64,000 nt of DNA from Aureimonas ureilytica (GTDB taxonomy: Bacteria > Pseudomonadota > Alphaproteobacteria > Rhizobiales > Rhizobiaceae), in assembly GCF_001475935.1 (NCBI RefSeq), contig NZ_LDQA01000011.1, forward strand, positions 1-64,000. The letters run 5' to 3'. The position numbers were made by a program, and so were the translations under genes. Below the pieces are notes generated by a model. The model did no database searches and was not told the DNA's origin. It saw nothing but the letters and a program-made list of their open reading frames with translations. Positions 28,420 to 37,810 of this stretch are shown in pieces (positions within the stretch are counted from its first letter, which is position 1; each line of letters opens with the position of its first letter).

Positions 28420-29424
28420 GTGCGCAAGATCGTCATCACCGGCGCGGCGGGCTTTATCGGGTTCCATCTGGCAGATCGGCTGCTGTCCTCGCCGAGCGAC
28501 GGGCCAGTCGTGGTTCTCGGCCTCGATTGTCTGGACGATAGCTATGACGTCAGCCTCAAGCGTGAGCGTCTGGCGCTCCTGTCGCGCCATGCCGGCTTCG
28601 CCTTTCGCCCGCTCGACATTGCCGAGCCCGAACCACTGGCGGCGCTGATGCGGGCGCAGACGCCCGATCTCGTGGTGCATCTGGCCGCGCGCGCGGGTGT
28701 GCGGCGCTCGCTGGACGAGCCCTTCGCTTATGCAAGCGCCAACGTCACAGGCCATCTCAGCGTGCTCGAAGCCTGCCGACGCATGAGCCGGCCGCCGCGC
28801 CTCGTCTATGCCTCGTCGTCCTCGGTCTATCGCGGCACCGGGCTCACGGCTTCGGCCGAGACGGACGTGTCCGACAGGCCCTCCTCGCTCTATGCCGCGA
28901 CCAAGCGGGCGGACGAGTTGATGAGCGAGACCTATGCCGGATTGTTCGGGCTGGAGCAAGTCGGGCTGCGCTTCTTCACGGTCTATGGTCCGTTCGGGCG
29001 GCCCGACATGGCCTGCTGGCGCTTCACCGACAAGATCCTGAAGGGCGAGCCGATCGAGGTCTATGGCGGTGGGGCGCACTGGCGCGACTTCACCTATGTC
29101 GACGACATCGTGTCCGGGATCCTGTCGGTCGCCTTGACGCCGCTCACCCTTCCGGCCGAGCGCCCGCACGCGATCTACAATCTCGGTTGCGGACGGCCGG
29201 TGCGCCTGTCCGCCTTTATCGACCTTTTGGAACAGGCCATCGGCCGGCCGGCGATCCGTCAGGCTCTGCCGATGCAGCCGGGCGACGTGGAGGGCACGTT
29301 CGCCGATATCGGCGCGATCGCGCGCGACTATGGCTACCAGCCGCAAGTGCCCGTCGAAGAGGGGGTCCGGCGCTTCGTGCGCTGGTTTCGCGCGCGCTAT
29401 CCCGGCGGCGTGAGCGCGCCTTGA
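28420..29424 (+). CDS. NAD-dependent sugar epimerase, probably UDP-glucuronate 4-epimerase
   Basis: 334 residues of the extended SDR family. GAAGFIGFH (residues 8-16) binds NAD, and YASSSSVYRG plus YAATKRADE give the Ser/Tyr/Lys catalytic set. VYGPFGRPDMACWRFT and VYGGGAHWRDFTYVDDIVSG match the UDP-GlcA 4-epimerase (LpsL/CapI) group, which makes UDP-GalA. Epimerisation of another UDP-sugar cannot be ruled out. GTG start; divergent from the ExoM-like gene. Confidence 0.85.
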   Translation: MRKIVITGAAGFIGFHLADRLLSSPSDGPVVVLGLDCLDDSYDVSLKRERLALLSRHAGFAFRPLDIAEPEPLAALMRAQTPDLVVHLAARAGVRRSLDEPFAYASANVTGHLSVLEACRRMSRPPRLVYASSSSVYRGTGLTASAETDVSDRPSSLYAATKRADELMSETYAGLFGLEQVGLRFFTVYGPFGRPDMACWRFTDKILKGEPIEVYGGGAHWRDFTYVDDIVSGILSVALTPLTLPAERPHAIYNLGCGRPVRLSAFIDLLEQAIGRPAIRQALPMQPGDVEGTFADIGAIARDYGYQPQVPVEEGVRRFVRWFRARYPGGVSAP

Positions 29425-29444
29425 GCCCTTTTCCCCGCCTCCCA

Positions 29445-30698
29445 TCATCGCGCCCAATCGACCCGCGCGAAGCTCCGGGCCATCAGCTCGTCCTCCGCAT
29501 GGCGCGCCGGGTCGAAGCTTTCGCGCTCGGAACGGTCATATTTCCAGTTGGTGCTGATCTCGCGGAAATGGCGGAAGCGGAAGTCGCGGCTGACGAGGCG
29601 TGCCCGCCACCAGCCGTTGATCGTGTGCGTGTGCCACTGCGCTTCCGGCGGGCAGCGGGCGGGCACGACGGCCCATTTCGGGTTGCAGCGCATGGGATAG
29701 CGCGGGATCAGCCCATAGCGATAGGTCACGACGGGCGCGAGCTTGTGGCGATAATCGGTGAAGCGCGCGGGCGCGGCCTCGTCCAGCGGACGCGTCACGC
29801 CCTCGATCCCGAAAACCCAGTCCCCATAAAAAGAGGTGACGCCGGCGGGGGAGGCTTCCGTCGCCTCGAAGACCGAGCGGCCCGAGCGCGACAGGACCAG
29901 CTCGTCCAGATCGCAATTGAGCACCGAGCGCGCGCGCTGAAGAAAGCGCCAGCGCGCATCGGCGAACATGCCGAGCTGCGAGAAATTGGAGTCCCAATAG
30001 CGCTTGGAGCCATATCCGGGCGGCCCGTGGCGGAAGGGCCATTGGACGACGGTCACGCGCCTGAACCCCTCGACCTCGCGAAGCGCCGCCAGAAGTTCCT
30101 CCGGCCCGTAGCGCGTGGAGCCGTTGTCATAGATCAGAAGCGCCGTCGCGCCATGGACATCGCGGTAGAAGCGCGCCCAGTCCTGAAGCCAGACGAGTTC
30201 GTTGTTCTTGGACAGGGTGAGGACGACGCGCTCGCCCTCGAACGCATCGAAGCGCGGCGGGCTCACCTCGACGCGGAAGCGACCGAGCGGCCCGTCGATC
30301 TCCAGCGCCTGCGTGCCCGGCTCGACCTCGACCAGAAACTCCTCGTGCCGGTCGAGCAGGCGGTGATGGGCGCGGCAGGGCCGGCCGGAGGGCAGCGCGG
30401 TGATACCGGCGGCCAGCACGGGCTCGCGCAGGTTCAAAAGCGCCGGGCAGAGAAGGCGCACGTGGCGCCCATCCTCGCTGCCCACCGCATCGAAGACGAG
30501 CGTGTGGAAGTCGAAGCGCGCGTCGAAATCCGCGCCGCGAAACTCCTCGGGGCGGCTCGGAATGCGGCGCACCGGCGCGTCCTCGGGAAGCACGAGGGAG
30601 CGGACCGTCTCGACCGCCTCCTGTCGTTCGGGCAGCGTGACGGACGGGGCGGGGGACATGCGGGTCATGCTCATCTGCTGATATCTCGGGCGCCGCAT
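29445..30698 (-). CDS. glycosyltransferase, GT92/DUF23-like
   Basis: 417 residues. The N-terminal ~120 residues are of unknown type. The C-terminal part has VVLTLSKNNELVWLQDWARFYRDVHGATALLIYDNGST, VTVVQWPFRHG and LNCDLDELVL, the arrangement of GT92-like transferases with a DxDE metal motif. The ATG at 30698 overlaps the stop of the acyltransferase, placing it last in the long minus-strand operon; a longer reading runs through that gene and is rejected. Donor and acceptor unknown. Confidence 0.8.
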   Translation of the reverse strand: MRRPRYQQMSMTRMSPAPSVTLPERQEAVETVRSLVLPEDAPVRRIPSRPEEFRGADFDARFDFHTLVFDAVGSEDGRHVRLLCPALLNLREPVLAAGITALPSGRPCRAHHRLLDRHEEFLVEVEPGTQALEIDGPLGRFRVEVSPPRFDAFEGERVVLTLSKNNELVWLQDWARFYRDVHGATALLIYDNGSTRYGPEELLAALREVEGFRRVTVVQWPFRHGPPGYGSKRYWDSNFSQLGMFADARWRFLQRARSVLNCDLDELVLSRSGRSVFEATEASPAGVTSFYGDWVFGIEGVTRPLDEAAPARFTDYRHKLAPVVTYRYGLIPRYPMRCNPKWAVVPARCPPEAQWHTHTINGWWRARLVSRDFRFRHFREISTNWKYDRSERESFDPARHAEDELMARSFARVDWAR

Positions 30699-31801
30699 CA
30701 CGCGTCCGCCTTCCGGCGGAAGCCACGCCGCCATCCCGCGCGCCAGGCCTCGCGCGCCGGCCGCTCCAGACCATGGAACGTGACCAGCGAAACGAGCATG
30801 ACGGCGGGCACGAAGAGAAAGCCGGCGAGCGGTGTCAGGGTCTCGATCCCGCGCCCCAGAAGCGCCTTGCACAGGCCCGCCGCGACGATGATCAGCGCGC
30901 CTTGATTGAGATAGACGCCATAGGACATGTCTCCCAGCCAACGAGCGACCCAGGCCGGGACGGGCCTCAGCGAAGCGCCGATGCCGGCGGCGACCAGGAG
31001 GGGCATGAAAAGGCCGATCGTCAGGAGATCGACCCAAGGCGCAGGGCCGAGCGCGGGCTTCCATTGGACGATCGCCAGCCACGCGACCAGAAGCGCGCCG
31101 AGCCCGATGGCGGGGCATGTCCATGGGCGGCGTCGGTAGGCCCGATGCAGCAGCATTCCGAGGCCGAAGGAGAAGAAGACGCGTGGGAAGCCGCCCCAGA
31201 TGTTCGACGTGGCCCAGCCGATATCGGCACTGCCGTAGAACAGGATGGCGGCCAGCAGACCCGCTCCGGCGGCCAGCGTGACAAGGAGAAGCGGGCCTGT
31301 GCCAAGTCGCGCAAAGGCGATGAAGAAAGACAAGCTCGCGATCATCTCGAAGAAGATGGACCAGGTCGCGCCATTGAAGGGGAACAGGGTCTCCTTGCCA
31401 TAGGGCTCGAAGAAGCTCGGCAGCATCGCGAGGTTGACGGCCCCGGTCGGCCCGAGTCGCGCGGCGTCGATCCAGCCTTCGTTGGCGTGGAAACGCGCCG
31501 TCATCACGAAGAAGCCGAAGACGGTCGTCGCCAGAAACAGCGGATAAAGACGCGCCAGGCGCAGCGTGAGGAAGCGCCCGAAGCCGACCGCGCCGCTCGC
31601 CACGCGCTCGCCATAGGTCAGCGACAGGACGAAGCCGCTCAGAAGGAAGAAGAGATCGACCGCGAGATAGCCGCCCGGCAGGAGATGGCCGCGCAGGCCG
31701 AACATGAAATCGACGTGGTAAACCAGCACGACCAGCGCGGCGAGGCCGCGAATGAGGTCGAGACTTTCGAAATAGGCGGAGCGTGCGACGGGCGAGGTCA
31801 T
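30698..31801 (-). CDS. acyltransferase family 3, membrane O-acyltransferase (ExoZ-like)
   Basis: 367 residues with about ten membrane segments. YFESLDLIRGLAALVVLVYHV gives the conserved Arg/His active-site motif of the acyltransferase-3 family, and YLAVDLFFLLSGFVLSLTY is the next signature. Such enzymes acetylate or succinylate polysaccharide repeats. It overlaps its upstream neighbour by ATGA and the downstream GT by one base. Confidence 0.9.
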   Translation of the reverse strand: MTSPVARSAYFESLDLIRGLAALVVLVYHVDFMFGLRGHLLPGGYLAVDLFFLLSGFVLSLTYGERVASGAVGFGRFLTLRLARLYPLFLATTVFGFFVMTARFHANEGWIDAARLGPTGAVNLAMLPSFFEPYGKETLFPFNGATWSIFFEMIASLSFFIAFARLGTGPLLLVTLAAGAGLLAAILFYGSADIGWATSNIWGGFPRVFFSFGLGMLLHRAYRRRPWTCPAIGLGALLVAWLAIVQWKPALGPAPWVDLLTIGLFMPLLVAAGIGASLRPVPAWVARWLGDMSYGVYLNQGALIIVAAGLCKALLGRGIETLTPLAGFLFVPAVMLVSLVTFHGLERPAREAWRAGWRRGFRRKADA

Positions 31802-33240
31802 GCGCGGCGGCCTCCCTTCAGCCAGTGGAGTGCCTGGGGCAGGACGTCCCGCCGCAGGTTCGCGACATCGAGCAGAACAGCCGCGAGCCCATAGGTCCCA
31901 GCCCCGGCCAGCACCGTGAGTGCCAGAAGAACAGTGGGCGACATCTCCGCCCCATGCAGGACGGCGAGGCAGGTTGCCGTCATGGCCAGCGCGGCCAGAC
32001 CGACCCGGCCGAGGCTCGGGAGCGGCACTGGCATGGGGAACACCGACCGCAGAAGCAGGATCGACACCAGAACGCCCACGATGTCCCCCAAGACGATGCC
32101 ATAGGCCGCGCCGAGGACGCCGAACGGACCGATCAGCAGGATCGACGCCCCCACATTGACCAGAAGCGTGACCGCGCCGCAGACGACCTGCCGCAGCGGG
32201 CGCTCCACGATCTGGAAGCCGATATGGAGATAGAACTGGGCGAAGGCGTTGAGCCCGCGCGAGAGCGCCAGAAGCGGCATGAGAAGTCCGACTTCGGCCT
32301 CGAACGCCCGGCCCGCCACGACCTCGCCGAACAAGGGCGCAACGAGGATCAGGCCCACGACCACCGGCACCATGGCGGCCAGAAACAGCTCAGCGCCATC
32401 GGCCAGATGCTCGCTCGATCCGCGTCGGCCTGATGTCACATGGGCGCGGATCGCCATCGGTCCGACAATGGCCGCGACCGAGGCGGCGACGATGCCGGTC
32501 AACTGACTGGTGACATCGAGCGCCGCACCGAAATGCCCGGCCGCCTCGGCACCCAGCAACCAGCCGACGATGAGGCGCGCCAGCGTCGCATTGCCGGAGA
32601 AGACGAGGCCCGAAAGCGAGAGCGGCAGGCCGTAGCGCCAGAAACGCCGGATCACAGCGTCCCCTGCCCGCTCGCTCGGGGCGGCGCGCAGAAGAGCGAC
32701 GAGTGAGAGGATGGACAGCGCCGCAAAGCCCGCCGCGATGCCTGCCACCACGGCCGAGCCGGAGACGAACAGAAAGGCCGCGCCGGTGCCGAGCGTGAAG
32801 CTCGTCAGACTGCGCGCGATGCTGAGCCGAGCGAAGGCGGCGGAATGGTGGCGCGCGCGGCGCACCTCCTGCGTGATGTCGAACAGCGCCTGCGCCACCG
32901 TCATGGCGAGGACGGCGAACACCGCGAGGATCGAAAACTCCGGCAGGAACTGGACGGCACCGAGGGCCAGCGCGGGAACGGCCAGACCGGAGAGCACCGC
33001 GAACGAGGCCAGCGTGAACGGCAGGAAGTCGGTCTGCGGCGCTTCGGACTGATAGCGTCCCAACGCGAAGCGCAACCAGCCATAGAGCACGTTACCGATC
33101 AGGTAGGCGAGGCTGACGCCGACCGAATACACGGCATAGTCGGCCGGGCTCAGGACGCGCGTATAGATGCCGAAAGACACGAAGCCCATGATGCCGGGCG
33201 TGGCGAAGGCCATGAGATAGATCAGCGCGTGCCGGGTCAT
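31798..33240 (-). CDS. second polysaccharide flippase-like protein
   Basis: 480 residues, about 12-14 membrane segments, starting ALIYLMAFATPGIMGFVSFGIYTRVLSPADYAVY, characteristic of the PST/MVF exporters. Either a second Wzx for another repeat unit or a divergent paralogue of the one at 24903. Four-base overlap with the acyltransferase and four with the upstream polymerase gene show a tightly packed operon. Confidence 0.85.
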   Translation of the reverse strand: MTRHALIYLMAFATPGIMGFVSFGIYTRVLSPADYAVYSVGVSLAYLIGNVLYGWLRFALGRYQSEAPQTDFLPFTLASFAVLSGLAVPALALGAVQFLPEFSILAVFAVLAMTVAQALFDITQEVRRARHHSAAFARLSIARSLTSFTLGTGAAFLFVSGSAVVAGIAAGFAALSILSLVALLRAAPSERAGDAVIRRFWRYGLPLSLSGLVFSGNATLARLIVGWLLGAEAAGHFGAALDVTSQLTGIVAASVAAIVGPMAIRAHVTSGRRGSSEHLADGAELFLAAMVPVVVGLILVAPLFGEVVAGRAFEAEVGLLMPLLALSRGLNAFAQFYLHIGFQIVERPLRQVVCGAVTLLVNVGASILLIGPFGVLGAAYGIVLGDIVGVLVSILLLRSVFPMPVPLPSLGRVGLAALAMTATCLAVLHGAEMSPTVLLALTVLAGAGTYGLAAVLLDVANLRRDVLPQALHWLKGGRRA

Positions 33241-34595
33241 ACGCGCCGCGCCAGAGAGGGCGGGCGCGGCAGCCGGCGCGTCGCGGGCTCGGGCACGAAG
33301 GCCCTTTTGGCGCTTTCCACACGGCAGCGGCGAATGCCCGCGACACCGATGATCAGGAACAGCCAGGCATTGTCGGCGCGCCCCAGCATGTTGGACTCCG
33401 TGCCATTGTGCAGGAGGCCGAAGAGCCAGAAGGACACGAACATGCCCAGAAGCCGCGTGTCGTTTCGCGGAATGGTGGCGAGGTCCAGAACGGGCCGCAC
33501 GAGGATGAACAGGAGAGCCAGCGCCAGCCCCGGCAGGCCGATCGTCGCGGCCGTGTCGAGATAGCCCTGATGCCCGTAGGAGGCGACGGAAACCCAGGTG
33601 TTGCCGTCCGTCGCGGCGGGCGAGGCCGCGCCGATCTGCCAGAAGGACAACATGCCCGCGCCCATGAACGGATGCTCGCCGATATAGCGCACGAGCATGG
33701 CCCAGACATCCGTGCGCCCGGTGAAGCTGGCGTCACCGATCACCACCCGCGCGAGATCATGGAAAAAGTCGCTCATGGTGGAGAGGATCGTCAAGGCGTT
33801 GATGGCGAAGACCGCGCCGCTGGCGATACCCAGAATGGCGAAGAGCGACCGCGTGCGCAGGATCGCGGTGGTGAGGCAGAAGACCGCGACGAGCAGCGCG
33901 AGACTGGTCTTGGAGCCCGACATGACGAGGAAAATCACCTGCGGAATGGCGAGGAGCATGAGCCAGGCCGCCGGCACCCGCCCCCGCGCCGCATACAGGA
34001 TGAAGAGTTCGAAGACGCAGACCGGGCCGGCGATGTTCTTGTGCGCGAACTGCCCCTTCCACAAACCGTTCAGCTGCGGCTCGGCCCCGAGGAAGCCATG
34101 GCGGCCAAGGCCCGGCAGGGCGAAGACGAAGACATATTTCGTCACCGTCTCGGCCAGGATGATGGCGAGGAACAGCCAGAGGATCGTCACCATGCGCCGG
34201 GGCGAGGCCACGCAGAGAATGGTCGCGAGCAGGGCAACCAGCGTGAAGATGTAACGGCGCATCGACACGTCGGGCAGGATGGCGATCGGCACGCTGGCGG
34301 CACACCAGCCCATCAGGAGGATCAAGGACAGGTCGAACTGCTGGCGCACGTCCGACCAGCGGTCCTGCACGTTGAGAAGCGCGAAGGCCAGCGATCCGAA
34401 CCAGAGAAGCTGCACGATCAGCGTGCCCTCGCGGCCCGCGCCCGGGTCCTCGCGGAAGCTGACGGCGTTCGGGTTCGGGAAGAACCAGATCATCAGGAAG
34501 AACCCGATGAAGGACGCCATGCGCAGGTGATCCCATTCGAGGCGAAAGCCATGGGAGGCGCGAGGCGGCACGCGGCCGGCGGCAAGCCTAGCCAT
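33237..34595 (-). CDS. O-antigen ligase/polymerase-like membrane protein (Wzy, ExoQ-like)
   Basis: 452 residues with about 11 membrane segments. The large periplasmic loop carries GRTDVWAMLVRYIGEHPFMGAGMLSFW and YGHQGYLDTAATIGLPGLALAL, the Wzy_C/O-antigen ligase signature with its conserved Arg and His. Between wzc and a flippase, a polymerase role fits better than a ligase role. The ATG at 34595 lies within the wzc stop region (8-base overlap). Confidence 0.87.
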   Translation of the reverse strand: MARLAAGRVPPRASHGFRLEWDHLRMASFIGFFLMIWFFPNPNAVSFREDPGAGREGTLIVQLLWFGSLAFALLNVQDRWSDVRQQFDLSLILLMGWCAASVPIAILPDVSMRRYIFTLVALLATILCVASPRRMVTILWLFLAIILAETVTKYVFVFALPGLGRHGFLGAEPQLNGLWKGQFAHKNIAGPVCVFELFILYAARGRVPAAWLMLLAIPQVIFLVMSGSKTSLALLVAVFCLTTAILRTRSLFAILGIASGAVFAINALTILSTMSDFFHDLARVVIGDASFTGRTDVWAMLVRYIGEHPFMGAGMLSFWQIGAASPAATDGNTWVSVASYGHQGYLDTAATIGLPGLALALLFILVRPVLDLATIPRNDTRLLGMFVSFWLFGLLHNGTESNMLGRADNAWLFLIIGVAGIRRCRVESAKRAFVPEPATRRLPRPPSLARRV

Positions 34596-36765
34596 AATAG
34601 GCGCTCTTGCCGGGGGCGTATTCATATTCGAAATAGCGTTTGGCCGCGCGGCCATCGACCTTGTTGAGGACAATGCCGACGGTTTTCCTCTGGATCCGGT
34701 CGGAGAGTTCGAGAGCCCGGCGCGCATTGTCGGCGAGCGTCCCGCCCCATTCCACGGTGAAGACGAAACTGTCGATCATCTCGGCCGAGGCGCGCGCGTC
34801 GATGATCGGCAGAAGCGGCGGCAGGTCCACCACGACATAATCGTAATGGCGCTTGAGTTCGGCCAGCAGGCCGGCCATGGCCGGGGACGAGAGAACGTCG
34901 TTGGAACTCGTGCCCTCCTCCAGCCGGACGGCGGGCAGGAAGTCGAGGCGGCGGTCGCGCGTCTTGACGAGGGCCTGGGCGGCCCGGCCGCCGATAAGAT
35001 CGGAGAACGGCAGGCGGGCCGTGCCGGCCAAACGCCGCGTCAGCGAGGGATTGCGGAAATCCCCGTCCACCAGAAGGGCACGCGCGCCCGACTGGGCGGC
35101 GAGTTCGGCGAAATTGGCCGCCAATGTCGATTTGCCCTCGCCCGGCAACGCCGACAGGAAGCCGACGATCTGCGGCCCGCGCTCGGGCGGATGATCGTCC
35201 ACCGCCAGCTTGATCGCGCGGATGGCCTCGGCAAAGCGCGAGATGGGATGGGCCACGACCTCGCGCAGCATCCCCGCTTCCGGCCCCTCCAGGCTGGGAA
35301 CATTGGCAAGGCAGGCGAAGCCCAGCTGGCGCTCCACATCAGCCGGGCGGCGCAGCGTCTTGTCCGTGGCATCGCGCAGGAAGGCGAGGCCGAAGCCGCA
35401 AAGCGCCCCCATGACCAGCGCGCCGGCCAGCGTCATCGAGGCGCGCGGCTTGCTCTTCTGACTGGGCGGCGAGGCGCTGGTGATGAGCCGCGCTTCCGTC
35501 AGCGGGAAGGACTGCTGCTGCACCGTTTCGCGGTAGCGCTGGAGGAAGCTGTCATAAAGCGCGCGGTAGCTCTGGGCCGAGCTTTCCAAAGCGCGGAGCT
35601 GCACCTGCGCTTGACCCGACAATTGCGCCTCGGCCACCGCCTCCTTCAGATTGGTCTCGATGGTCTCGACGCGCGCGCGCGCGATCTCGTAATCGCTGCG
35701 ATAGCCCTCGCCGATGCGCTTCAGCTCCTCGTCGATCGAGCGCTTCACCTCGGACAACTCGTTGCGCACGTTGGTGACCGCCTGATGCTGGCTGCCGAGC
35801 CGCTTGATCAGATCGGCCTCGCGCTTGGTCACCTCCGAATATTGGTTGCGCAGCTTGATGATGACCTCGTTGCGCAGGGCGTCGGTCAGCGTCCAGTCGG
35901 ACAGGTCGGAGGCGAGCACCTGCTCCACGCGGTCGAGGCGCGCGCGCGCCTCGCTGGCCGTGCCCCGCGCGCCCGAAAGCTGGGTGCTGAGTTCGGTCAG
36001 CTGCTGCTCCGACAAGAGCCGCCCGCCGCCGGCATCGACGATGTTGTTGCGGGCGCGGAAGTCCACCACGGCGCGCTCGGCGTCGGTCGCCTGCGCGCCG
36101 AGCTCGGCCAGGCGCTCCTGCATCCAGACGCCGGCGCGCCGGGTAGACTGGTACTTGGCGTCGAGCTGGTCGGTGACATAGGCGTCCGCCACCGCATTGG
36201 CGATCTCGGCCGCACGCACCGGATCGTTCGCGGTGAAGGTGATCTCGAACACGAAGGTGACGCCGACGCGGCGCACCGACAGATTGTTATCGACCAGCGC
36301 TGCGGCCGCGCGCAGCTTCTGCTCGGGGGTCGGCGGCGTGGGCGCCGAGATCCACGAGCGGAGCGCGCCCTTGAGCGCGCCAAACCCGCTCGGGCGCGTC
36401 AGATCGGGGTCTTCGTCCAGCTTCAGCTTGCGTACGACGGCGAACGCGATGTTCTCCGAGCGCAGGATTTCCAGCTGGCTTTCCACGGTCGGATTGTCCA
36501 GCGGCGTCTCGGTCTGGTTGGCGGCCGACGGGTTCATCATCGTGGTGGACTTGCGCGCGTCCATGACCATGACGGCCGTGGCCGTGAACTGCGGCGCCGC
36601 TGTCATCAGATAGAGGATGGCCAGCGCCAGAAAAGCGCCCGTCACCGCGCCGATCAGCACCAGATGGCGCCGCGCCGTACCCCAGATCTGGAACAGGAGT
36701 TCCGTGGGCGACAGGATCGCGGAGGCCGGTTCCCGCTCGACAGGTGAAGGGGCGCGATGGAGCAT
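34588..36765 (-). CDS. polysaccharide co-polymerase with tyrosine-kinase domain (Wzc/ExoP-like)
   Basis: 725 residues. The N-terminal Wzz domain has a membrane segment (LIGAVTGAFLALAILYLM), followed by a long coiled-coil periplasmic part (about 200-420), a second membrane segment near 440, and a C-terminal BY-kinase. The kinase has Walker A LPGEGKST, Walker A' LLVDGDFRNP and Walker B YDYVVVDLPPLLP. The C-terminal tail holds five tyrosines in its last 16 residues, the expected autophosphorylation cluster. It sets chain length and couples polymerisation to export. Twelve bases downstream of uxs. Confidence 0.93.
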   Translation of the reverse strand: MLHRAPSPVEREPASAILSPTELLFQIWGTARRHLVLIGAVTGAFLALAILYLMTAAPQFTATAVMVMDARKSTTMMNPSAANQTETPLDNPTVESQLEILRSENIAFAVVRKLKLDEDPDLTRPSGFGALKGALRSWISAPTPPTPEQKLRAAAALVDNNLSVRRVGVTFVFEITFTANDPVRAAEIANAVADAYVTDQLDAKYQSTRRAGVWMQERLAELGAQATDAERAVVDFRARNNIVDAGGGRLLSEQQLTELSTQLSGARGTASEARARLDRVEQVLASDLSDWTLTDALRNEVIIKLRNQYSEVTKREADLIKRLGSQHQAVTNVRNELSEVKRSIDEELKRIGEGYRSDYEIARARVETIETNLKEAVAEAQLSGQAQVQLRALESSAQSYRALYDSFLQRYRETVQQQSFPLTEARLITSASPPSQKSKPRASMTLAGALVMGALCGFGLAFLRDATDKTLRRPADVERQLGFACLANVPSLEGPEAGMLREVVAHPISRFAEAIRAIKLAVDDHPPERGPQIVGFLSALPGEGKSTLAANFAELAAQSGARALLVDGDFRNPSLTRRLAGTARLPFSDLIGGRAAQALVKTRDRRLDFLPAVRLEEGTSSNDVLSSPAMAGLLAELKRHYDYVVVDLPPLLPIIDARASAEMIDSFVFTVEWGGTLADNARRALELSDRIQRKTVGIVLNKVDGRAAKRYFEYEYAPGKSAYYG

Positions 36766-36777
36766 GAGCGAACCCGC

Positions 36778-37722
36778 CTAGACCAGGGACCGGAAGTAAT
36801 GGACGGTGCGCTCGATCCCGTCGGCGAGCGCCACCTTCGGCTCCCAGCCGAGATCGGCCTTGGCGCGCGAGATGTCGGGGCGGCGCTGGCGCGGATCGTC
36901 CGAGGGCAGCGAGCGGAACTCGATGCGCGACGATGAGCCCGTCACCTTCAGGACGAGTTCGGCCAGTTCCAGCATGGAGAATTCGCCGGGATTGCCGATA
37001 TTGACCGGGCCGGTGAAGCCGTCGGGCGTATCCATGGCCGCGAGCATGGCATCCACCAGATCGTCCACATAGCAGAAGGAGCGCGTTTGCTCGCCCGTGC
37101 CGTAGATGGTGATGGGCTCGCCCTTCAGCGCCTGCACGATGAAGTTGGACACGACGCGCCCGTCATTGGGGTGCATGCGCGGGCCATAGGTGTTGAAGAT
37201 GCGCACGACCTTGATGCGCAGCGCATGCTGGCGCCAATAATCGAAGAACAGCGTCTCGGCGCAGCGCTTGCCCTCGTCATAGCAGGAGCGCATCCCGATC
37301 GGGTTCACATGGCCCCAGTAATCCTCCACCTGCGGATGGACGAGCGGGTCGCCATAGACCTCCGAGGTCGAGGCCTGAAGGATGGGCACGTTCAGCCGCT
37401 TGGCGAGGCCGAGCATGTTGATTGCGCCATGCACGCTGACCTTGGTGGTCTGCACGGGGTCGCGCTGGTAATGGATCGGCGAGGCCGGGCACGCCAGATT
37501 GAAGACCTGCGACACCTGCACATAGAGCGGAAAGGTGACGTCGTGGCGCAGCACCTCGAAGCCGGGATGCCCGATCAGACCCGCGATATTGGCGCGCGTG
37601 CCCGTATAGTAATTGTCGACGCAGACGACATTCGTCCCGCGCCCGATCAACCGCTCGCACAGATGCGAGCCGATGAATCCGGCGCCGCCCGTGACGAGCG
37701 CGGTTTGCGTATAGGGGTTCAT
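36778..37722 (-). CDS. uxs: UDP-glucuronate decarboxylase (UDP-xylose synthase)
   Basis: 314 residues, extended SDR fold. NAD motif [10 protein letters not shown] (11-20), [16 protein letters not shown] (the UXS-type loop), STSEVYGDP and Y148/K152 in SCYDEGKR. The [13 protein letters not shown] and [14 protein letters not shown] blocks are typical of UXS. It makes UDP-xylose from UDP-GlcA, which the neighbouring dehydrogenase supplies. The ATG at 37722 is chosen; longer readings extend into low-complexity DNA. Confidence 0.92.
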   Translation of the reverse strand: MNPYTQTALVTGGAGFIGSHLCERLIGRGTNVVCVDNYYTGTRANIAGLIGHPGFEVLRHDVTFPLYVQVSQVFNLACPASPIHYQRDPVQTTKVSVHGAINMLGLAKRLNVPILQASTSEVYGDPLVHPQVEDYWGHVNPIGMRSCYDEGKRCAETLFFDYWRQHALRIKVVRIFNTYGPRMHPNDGRVVSNFIVQALKGEPITIYGTGEQTRSFCYVDDLVDAMLAAMDTPDGFTGPVNIGNPGEFSMLELAELVLKVTGSSSRIEFRSLPSDDPRQRRPDISRAKADLGWEPKVALADGIERTVHYFRSLV

Positions 37723-37810
37723 CCCGAGGCTCCCACCACAGTCGGAAAAGGCGCCGCCCTCATGGCGCGCCCTTGGGGCCTGCCCGCCTTCGGGCCGGCC
37801 GGTCGCGCGA